Shown here: positions 58,547-64,000 of the stretch, in pieces
Layout: each line of letters begins with the position of its first letter
How positions within the stretch are numbered: the stretch's first letter is position 1
Origin: Paraeggerthella hongkongensis
GTDB lineage: Bacteria > Actinomycetota > Coriobacteriia > Coriobacteriales > Eggerthellaceae
Direction: 5' to 3'
DNA length: 64,000 bases
Assembly (NCBI RefSeq): GCF_003726035.1
Contig: NZ_QICD01000014.1
Coordinates: forward strand, 1-64,000
The notes under the pieces: model-generated
The model's database searches: none
Told to the model about the DNA's origin: nothing
Seen by the model: only the letters and a program-made list of their open reading frames with translations
Translations under genes and position numbers: made by a program

Positions 58547-59911
58547 CTACACCACAAGGCTGCTGCTGGTCAGAGCAGCCTCGAACCCATCGGTTACCTC
58601 GCAAGGGCGCGCCAGCATGCGCAACAGCTCGACACCGCCCCGAAAGCCGAACAGCGGCAACTCGAATCCTATATCGGCGTACTGAAGACAATTCGAGTAG
58701 TACGCAGCATCCAGCCCCACCGCCACATCCACTTCAGGAGCCATTTCGTGCATGAACAGAGCACGCCTTGACTCGGGTGGCAGCACGACGATCTGAGGGG
58801 CCTCTTGCTGCAGCCACGAAAGCTGCTCCATGCACGTGCGCGAAAGAGCGTTCGCGTACACCGATTCAACCCTCATGCCGCACTCCGTCAAAAACCGAGC
58901 CAGCTCAAAAGGGCTTGCCAAGTGGGACGAGCCCACGGAAACGCGCAGCCCCTTCAAGCAGGAGGCAAGTAGTTCGACCTCCGTCATGGCCTGGTCGCGC
59001 GCTTGCCGCCAGGAAAGCGCGACCTCCAACTTCTTCTCAAGGCGTTCGTAACTTCGAGCCACCAAGGAGGGCAGCACATGAAGAGGAAAGCGAAGGCTCT
59101 CCATGCCCAGACGATCGTGCAAAGAATCGCATGCTATCGCCGCCGCATCATGTGCAACCAGGTTCAAGCGGGATGACGAAAGCGTCTGAAACTCCTCATA
59201 GGTTGCGCAATCGGCCACATTAGCCAATTCATAGCCCGCCTGAGCAAGCACGGCATGAACCTCTGAAGACGGATGCACGTTCGAGAAGATGCCGCACAAG
59301 TTCAGAATTGCAGGCTTGCCGCCCGTCTCTGAAGAAGACGGGGGAACGCCACCCTGCTCCAAAGGCTCTAAAAAGCTGTAAACCGTGCGCAAGGCCCGCG
59401 GCAACGGAGGCAGTGACCCTTCGTTCCTGATGGGGTTCATAGCCGAAACCCGAACCGGCAACCCGCAAGCATCCTGCACATCCGAAGCGATCAGATCGAA
59501 ATCCGACCCCAACAGATCGTCGATGCAGCTGTATACGATAGTGAGGGCGCTGGGCGCATATCGATCCACGATGAAGCGCGCGGCATTCGATACCTGGTCC
59601 AGATGCGATCCAAGCGACACCGCCTCGTCTTGAACATGCAAGGCATGGATTCTCGTGCGATCGCGCCCGTGCAGATACGCCGCCACCAACCCATGCCGAC
59701 CGCAGCCTTGAGGGGCAACGAACAGAACGTGGCTTCCAGGCACCAGACACGCAACACGGGGAATGCCGTACCCTCCCGTCGCAGGTGAGTAAAAGCACAG
59801 GTCGGATCCTTTATTGAGCAAGAGGGGCTTCCCCTTGGAATCAACCTCGATCTCCGTAATGGGAACACCCTTCGGGGGCAGCGACTGCGCATTGAGGCTA
59901 GGGGCTTTCAT
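58547..59911 (-). CDS. Nitrogenase component-1-like protein, subunit 1
   Basis: 454 residues. The N-terminal cysteines include Cys55 and Cys70 in VAPQGCGRHGL, the equivalent of the GPxGC P-cluster motif. Cys129 in YSCIDDLLGSDFD matches the TTCxxxxIGDD motif. These three positions suggest an [Fe-S] cluster shared with the partner subunit. The C-terminal part contains AAYYSNCLQYADIGFELPL. The ATG at 59911 has AGGAGG 5 bases before it and overlaps the stop of the ABC ATPase gene (ATGA); MMKAP at 59914 is the alternative. No cofactor-assembly genes are nearby. Confidence 0.85.
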   Translation of the reverse strand: MKAPSLNAQSLPPKGVPITEIEVDSKGKPLLLNKGSDLCFYSPATGGYGIPRVACLVPGSHVLFVAPQGCGRHGLVAAYLHGRDRTRIHALHVQDEAVSLGSHLDQVSNAARFIVDRYAPSALTIVYSCIDDLLGSDFDLIASDVQDACGLPVRVSAMNPIRNEGSLPPLPRALRTVYSFLEPLEQGGVPPSSSETGGKPAILNLCGIFSNVHPSSEVHAVLAQAGYELANVADCATYEEFQTLSSSRLNLVAHDAAAIACDSLHDRLGMESLRFPLHVLPSLVARSYERLEKKLEVALSWRQARDQAMTEVELLASCLKGLRVSVGSSHLASPFELARFLTECGMRVESVYANALSRTCMEQLSWLQQEAPQIVVLPPESRRALFMHEMAPEVDVAVGLDAAYYSNCLQYADIGFELPLFGFRGGVELLRMLARPCEVTDGFEAALTSSSLVV

Positions 59912-60702
59912 CATGTCCTCCTCAAGGGAATGACGGCATCGTACGAGCGCCCGTCTTCAACACAGGAGAGCAACTGCGCGTCGACGCCGTAATACTGGGA
60001 AATACTCTGTCGGCTCAGCATGTCTTTGACCGGCCCGCAAGCATGTCCCTCGCGCCCGATCAGCAAAGCCTGATCGGCGACGCGCAGCGCATGCGCCGGG
60101 TAGTGGGTGTTCATGACAATGGAAAGACCGTCCTTCGACGCCAAACGCTCGACCAGGTCAAGAACGTGAATCTGATTGCGCATATCCAAATTCGATTCAG
60201 GCTCGTCCATGATCAGCACAGAGGGCTCCTTCACCAACGCCCGAGCAATAAGGACCATCTGCAGCTGCCCGCCCGAAAGCTGATGGCACGAACGCCGCGC
60301 AAGCGAGGCGATGCCCATGCTTTCGAGCAAGCCTTCCGCACGAAGGTAGTCGCTTTTCGAAGGCGTTCTTCCGAAAGCAACGTACGACGAGCGCCCCATG
60401 ACCACAAGATCGAGCACGGTATGGCTGAACACCATGCTGCGAGCTTGCGGGACATAGCTGATTTCCTTCCAAAAATCAGCCGCAGACACATCGCGTACCG
60501 GCCGATCGCCAAGAAAGAACTCCCCTTCCGTAGGAGAGAGAAACCGCATAAGACAACGCAAAAGCGTCGTCTTCCCCACGCCGTTCGAACCCAAGACCGC
60601 CAAAACGCTGCCAGCCGGAACTTCGAACGAAACATCCTGGAACAAAGGGCTTCCGCCCGCATAGCGAAACGCCACCGATTTAGCCCTAATCACTCCAAGC
60701 AC
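59911..60702 (-). CDS. ABC importer ATP-binding protein, FecE/BtuD type
   Basis: 263 residues. Walker A is GSNGVGKTT, signature LSGGQLQM, Walker B VLIMDEPESNLD and the switch histidine lies in NTHYPAHA. The SGGQLQ signature is typical of metal-chelate importers (FecE, FhuC, BtuD). It overlaps the permease gene by 17 bases and the component-1 gene by at least one base, so one transcript and coupled translation are likely. It drives uptake of the ligand of the lipoprotein at 61780-62922. Confidence 0.9.
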   Translation of the reverse strand: MLGVIRAKSVAFRYAGGSPLFQDVSFEVPAGSVLAVLGSNGVGKTTLLRCLMRFLSPTEGEFFLGDRPVRDVSAADFWKEISYVPQARSMVFSHTVLDLVVMGRSSYVAFGRTPSKSDYLRAEGLLESMGIASLARRSCHQLSGGQLQMVLIARALVKEPSVLIMDEPESNLDMRNQIHVLDLVERLASKDGLSIVMNTHYPAHALRVADQALLIGREGHACGPVKDMLSRQSISQYYGVDAQLLSCVEDGRSYDAVIPLRRT

Positions 60703-61696
60703 CCCCGGTTCGCCGCAAGAGGACCGCGAAGAACGGCGCTCCCACGATAGCCGTCAGAATAGACAGCGGTATCTCGGCCGGCGTTGCCGCACGCGCGCCC
60801 GTGTCGATGAGGACCATGAAAACCGCGCCGACCAGAACGCATGCGGGCAAAAGAAACTTATGGTCGTTCCCGGTCAGCATGCGAGCAAAGTGAGGAACGG
60901 CCAGCCCCACGAACGTCACTATGCCGCAGATCGAAACGGTAAGAGCGGCGATGACCGTAGCCGCCGCAATGACGACAAGGCGCAAACGCTTCACGTTCAC
61001 TCCCAAGGACACGGCTTCGTCCTCAGGCAAAGAGAGCACGTTGAGCTTCCACCGAAGGCACCACAGAACGCCGATGCCGGCGATGATGGCGGGCCCAACG
61101 GTGATCACGTCGGCAACAGACGTTCCCGCAAGACTTCCCATCAGCCAATACGTGATCGCCGGCAGCGTGTTTTGCGGATCGGCCACAAACTTCACCAACG
61201 AAACGAGCGCCTGGAACACCGCGCCCACGATAACGCCCGACAGCACCAGCGTGAGAACGGTGCTCCTGCCTCTTCTGCGGCTCATGCCGTACGTGCAGGC
61301 TATGCCCGCAAACCCAAACAGGATGGCCATCGCCTGGACCGCAAGAGAATCGCCAACCAGCAAGATACCCAGAGCGGCACCGAAGCCGGCGGCAGCCGAT
61401 ACGCCCAAGATATCGGAACTAACCAAAGGGTTCCCAAAAATCGCCTGCAGCGACAATCCGGCAACCGACAGCCCCGCCCCAACGATCATGGCCATAAAAA
61501 GCCGCGGGAGCCTGATGGAAAACAACACGGTATAGGTCGTCTCGTTCGCCGCAGGCTGCCCCGCCAAAACGGAGAACAACTCGTCAAGAGGAATGCCGTA
61601 GCGCCCGAGGCACAAGGCCAGCGCCGCCGACGCAAGCAAAACGCCAATCAGAGCCCCTTGCATCAATCTCTGGTAGCGAATAGATTTGAACTTCAT
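60686..61696 (-). CDS. ABC importer permease, FecCD/BtuC type
   Basis: 336 residues, about ten hydrophobic helices of the FecCD family. Signature stretches are RLPRLFMAMIVGAGLSVAGL, LQAIFGNPLVSSDILGVSAA and GIVTFVGLAVPHFARMLTG. AAGGAG lies 7 bases before the ATG at 61696. Members carry iron-siderophores, haem, cobalamin or molybdate. A single permease gene implies a homodimer. It lies 84 bases after the lipoprotein gene. Confidence 0.92.
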   Translation of the reverse strand: MKFKSIRYQRLMQGALIGVLLASAALALCLGRYGIPLDELFSVLAGQPAANETTYTVLFSIRLPRLFMAMIVGAGLSVAGLSLQAIFGNPLVSSDILGVSAAAGFGAALGILLVGDSLAVQAMAILFGFAGIACTYGMSRRRGRSTVLTLVLSGVIVGAVFQALVSLVKFVADPQNTLPAITYWLMGSLAGTSVADVITVGPAIIAGIGVLWCLRWKLNVLSLPEDEAVSLGVNVKRLRLVVIAAATVIAALTVSICGIVTFVGLAVPHFARMLTGNDHKFLLPACVLVGAVFMVLIDTGARAATPAEIPLSILTAIVGAPFFAVLLRRTGGAWSD

Positions 61697-61779
61697 TGAA
61701 CTCCTTGCAAACGTTGCGCAAAAAGGGATGCCCTGCATCTGCCAAAAGCATCAGCGGACATCCCGAATCGCATGGTCAG

Positions 61780-62922
61780 CTATTTGGTGTTGCTGCTCTT
61801 GTACTGCCAATCAGCACCGCGAGCAGCTTCCGGATTGGAGGAAAGAACGCCTTTTACCTGGTCGTCAGATATATCGTAAGAATAGAACTCGTTGTAGTAC
61901 GCCTTGATCTCGGCTTCCATGTCGTAGTCGAACAGATCCGGGTACAGCGTTTCGGACATCCACTTCAACATGAGCGGAGCGTCGCCCGAAGGAGGGAACC
62001 AGCGGTAGACTCCGATAGGCTCTTTGTACACGCGGCCCTCGCGCACCGCCTTCACGTTGCTCCAATCCTGTCCGGGAACCGTGTTGTTGTATAGGTCCTC
62101 GGGCATGGTTTGGGAAAACGTGGTGATGATGATAACGTCGGGGTTCCATTCGTAAATCTGCTCCATGCTGATAGCGGGCGTGCCCGACAGCTCCGAGGCA
62201 ACGTTCACGCCTCCGGCTGCGTCGATCCACCCCTGCCCGTAGTGGCCTTGGGCAGATGTGGTGATCTTCTTGTCATCGTGATTGAACAGGAAAAGCGTCC
62301 GGGGCTTGTCCTTCTCGTCGATAGAGGCCGTCTTCTGCGCGACCTCCTCCTTCACGCGCTTGCCGTAGTCGACAACAGCATCCGTCTTGCCCGTGCTCCC
62401 GAACATGCGGCCCATGATCTCGACCCATGAATCGAAGGTCACCAGAGCGTCTCCGTCGCCTTGGGTCTTCACGCCAACGATGGGAATCCCTGCGGCTTTC
62501 ATGGCGTCGCGTTGGTTGCCGTACTCGGCCCAATACATCACGGCATCGGGCTTGAGGGCAAGCAGCTCTTCGACGTTGATCTCGTCGCCCTGAACGAAGC
62601 CGCTGGGGACGTCAAGCAGGTCGGGGTACATGTCAGCCATCACGGAATCTTTGATGGCGCTCGCTGAACCGGGGTGCATTCCGACCAGCTTGTCAAGCGG
62701 CTCGCCCGTAACGGCGTACACGCTGGGAAGCGGCAACGCCGTGGTAACGAAGCGATCGATAGACCCGGGAAGTTGCTGCTCTTCCCCGTTTTGGTCCACA
62801 ACGACTATCGGCTCTTTTTCGCCGCTGTTTTCAGCAGCTGGATCCTGGGGCGCAGAGCACCCCGTAGCGAACAAGCCTACCGCAGCAGCCAGAAGAGACA
62901 GCTGCACTATGCGCTTGGGCAT
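61780..62922 (-). CDS. Metal-chelate-binding lipoprotein, FecB/BtuF type
   Basis: 380 residues. The signal peptide ends in a lipobox ATGC with the lipidated Cys22. The mature part has two lobes joined by a helix as in FhuD/BtuF (NVEELLALKPDAVMYWAEYG, then EQIYEWNPDVIIITTF). The typical motif PVPVFVL-type is replaced by GIPIVGVKTQG. AGGAGG lies about 7 bases before the ATG. It heads the operon with the transporter and the nitrogenase-like genes, under an iron-box-like operator. The ligand could be an iron chelate, a corrinoid or another tetrapyrrole. Confidence 0.9.
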   Translation of the reverse strand: MPKRIVQLSLLAAAVGLFATGCSAPQDPAAENSGEKEPIVVVDQNGEEQQLPGSIDRFVTTALPLPSVYAVTGEPLDKLVGMHPGSASAIKDSVMADMYPDLLDVPSGFVQGDEINVEELLALKPDAVMYWAEYGNQRDAMKAAGIPIVGVKTQGDGDALVTFDSWVEIMGRMFGSTGKTDAVVDYGKRVKEEVAQKTASIDEKDKPRTLFLFNHDDKKITTSAQGHYGQGWIDAAGGVNVASELSGTPAISMEQIYEWNPDVIIITTFSQTMPEDLYNNTVPGQDWSNVKAVREGRVYKEPIGVYRWFPPSGDAPLMLKWMSETLYPDLFDYDMEAEIKAYYNEFYSYDISDDQVKGVLSSNPEAARGADWQYKSSNTK

Positions 62923-62937
62923 ACGACAACCTCCTAA

Positions 62938-62957
62938 AAGTTAGATATAGTTAACTT
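62938..62957 (-). promoter_or_regulatory. Iron-box-like operator of the nitrogenase-like operon
   Basis: AAGTTAGATATAGTTAACTT; the arms AAGTTA and TAACTT are perfect inverted repeats. It lies directly upstream of the AGGAGG ribosome site (62930-62935) and overlaps the predicted transcription start. CCTAAAAGTTA, as at 24710, includes its left arm. Confidence 0.65.
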
Positions 62958-62961
62958 CTTG

Positions 62962-62990
62962 AGATTATCCTAATGCTCGGTCGTTGTCCA
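62962..62990 (-). promoter_or_regulatory. Promoter of the nitrogenase-like operon
   Basis: On the minus strand -35 TGGACA (62985-62990) and -10 TAATCT (62962-62967) are 17 bases apart. The start would fall about at 62955, inside the operator. Confidence 0.6.
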
Positions 62991-63044
62991 GACTAATTGG
63001 CTAATTCTGAGAAAGCGCGTCGATTCGCCCGCATCGCGTGCGCT

Positions 63045-64000
63045 CTACTGATAGCGCAACGACTCCACGGGGTCGAGCTTCGCTGCGCGTCGCGCAGGAT
63101 AGTAGCCGAACACCACGCCGATGAAAACGCACACGCCCACAGCCCCGAGCACCACCTGGGGCGCCAGAACCGGCGCGACCGCCATGCCGGGCTGCACCAG
63201 GCCGATCACGCCTCCCAAGCCCCATGCGGCCAGGAATCCGAACACGATGCCGAACACGCCGCCCGTCACGCACAGCGCAATGGCTTCCAGCAAAAACTGC
63301 ATGGTCACATCGCGTCGACGAGCGCCCAGCGACTTCCTCAATCCGATCTCGCGTATGCGTTCGGTCACGTTCGTCAGCATCATGTTCATAATGCCGATGC
63401 CGCCCACGAACAGCGAGATGGAAGCGACCGATCCCATCAACAACGAGAACGCCGACATCATGGTCTCCATCTGCTTGATGATGGAATCGAGCGAAGTCAC
63501 GTACACTTCGTTCTTTTGAAGATTGAAGTACCGGGCAACGTGCTCCTGGGTGGTTTCCACAAGCCTGTCCATGTCCGTCCCCTCGCGCGCAGCCCCGATG
63601 ATCTGAGAGATGCCGCCGCCCGATCCGAGACGCGTCTGAGCCGTGGTATAGGGCACGTATGCCGACATCCCGCCCATCATGAACGACGTGGCATCGAGAA
63701 CGCCCACCACCGTGTAGTCGTCGTTTCCCAGCTTGATGCTCTTGCCCACCGCCTGCGTGTCGGCGCTGCCGAACAAATCTCTGATAGATCCGCTGTCTAT
63801 CACCACCAGTCGCGCTGCGCTCGCCTCTTCGCTATCCGTGAAGAAGCGGCCTTCCTTGAGCTTCGACCCGCTTACCGCGAAGTAATCGGGCCGTACGCCT
63901 ATGATGCTCGCATTCGTTTTCTTGCCGTCGGATTTCGTCACCTCGGCGGAAGAATAAGACGTGCCGGTGATGGTCTCGTACTCGGGCATGCCCGAAGCAA
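63045..64000 (-). CDS. ABC transporter permease, MacB type (5-prime part lies beyond the window)
   Basis: The last 318 or so codons of a MacB/FtsX permease. The visible part contains most of the extracytoplasmic MacB_PCD domain (IIGVRPDYFAVSGSKLKEGR, VIDSGSIRDLFG). The final three helices form the FtsX domain, with NMMLTNVTERIREIGLRKSL as the signature. It ends PARRAAKLDPVESLRYQ, the standard MacB end. The first helix and start codon are outside the window. An ATPase gene is likely upstream. The substrate is unknown. Confidence 0.9.
   Translation of the reverse strand, partial: ASGMPEYETITGTSYSSAEVTKSDGKKTNASIIGVRPDYFAVSGSKLKEGRFFTDSEEASAARLVVIDSGSIRDLFGSADTQAVGKSIKLGNDDYTVVGVLDATSFMMGGMSAYVPYTTAQTRLGSGGGISQIIGAAREGTDMDRLVETTQEHVARYFNLQKNEVYVTSLDSIIKQMETMMSAFSLLMGSVASISLFVGGIGIMNMMLTNVTERIREIGLRKSLGARRRDVTMQFLLEAIALCVTGGVFGIVFGFLAAWGLGGVIGLVQPGMAVAPVLAPQVVLGAVGVCVFIGVVFGYYPARRAAKLDPVESLRYQ

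Noticed and set aside
56493-59911. Nitrogen fixation (nif) genes
   Set aside because: The NifH-like protein is canonical, but the partners lack NifD/NifK cofactor ligands and no assembly genes are present, so dinitrogen reduction is not supported.

Overview
The window reads as chromosome of a high-GC, Gram-positive anaerobe. Exported proteins carry lipoprotein or Tat signals or a C-terminal membrane anchor with a basic tail, and I see no outer-membrane genes. The mix of DUF4430 and InlB-type surface proteins, a 2-hydroxyacyl-CoA dehydratase activase-like giant protein, ECF transporters and an actinobacterial-style housekeeping block suggests a gut Coriobacteriia/Eggerthellaceae member (Eggerthella, Gordonibacter or Adlercreutzia type). 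That placement is inference. I saw no rRNA, tRNA, insertion sequence, prophage or CRISPR.

Left part (1-25823) is dominated by metal and cofactor acquisition. A MacB/FtsX-type ABC pair (164-3416, + strand) faces a long minus-strand block (15441 down to 3503). That block runs from a Tat-exported surface protein, to a 1309-residue anchored surface protein with three copies of the same domain, to an NMT1/SsuA-type ABC importer, to a small DUF1858-like protein, to a 1320-residue activase-like ATPase. A Crp/Fnr-type regulator (15828-16487) follows. Next come an ECF importer (16951-19932), an AraC regulator and two exporter-fold ABC half-transporters of the YbtP/YbtQ or IrtA/IrtB kind (20062-24696), and a TetR regulator.

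Middle part (26061-46555) is housekeeping: asnB, truA, dnaE, the complete F-ATPase operon (atpI-B-E-F-H-A-G-D-C, all minus strand), a dCMP deaminase-like gene, upp, glyA, rpiB, glpK, an alpha/beta hydrolase and tsaC.

Right part (46613-64000) holds two more acquisition systems. One minus-strand operon begins with a cobalamin riboswitch (about 56236-56375). It encodes a 1836-residue DUF4430/beta-propeller surface protein, a second DUF4430 protein, a 31-residue membrane peptide and an ECF transporter (EcfT, fused EcfA, S component), so corrinoid uptake is the natural reading. The second (61780-62922 down to 56493) is the most unusual locus. A metal-chelate ABC importer (lipoprotein, FecCD permease, ATPase) is directly followed, with overlapping reading frames, by two nitrogenase component-1-like proteins and a NifH-like iron protein, without other nitrogenase assembly genes. 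The window ends in a truncated MacB-type permease.

Seven AT-rich palindromes of the form GTTAG...CTAAC, resembling the DtxR/IdeR iron box, sit in front of the MacB-type operon, the surface-protein/activase block, the Crp-type regulator, the first ECF operon, the exporter-fold ABC operon (two sites) and the nitrogenase-like operon. They tie these loci into one apparent iron-responsive regulon. My hypothesis is that the cell imports iron chelates or tetrapyrroles and uses ATP-driven low-potential electron transfer (NifH-type and HgdC-type) to process them.
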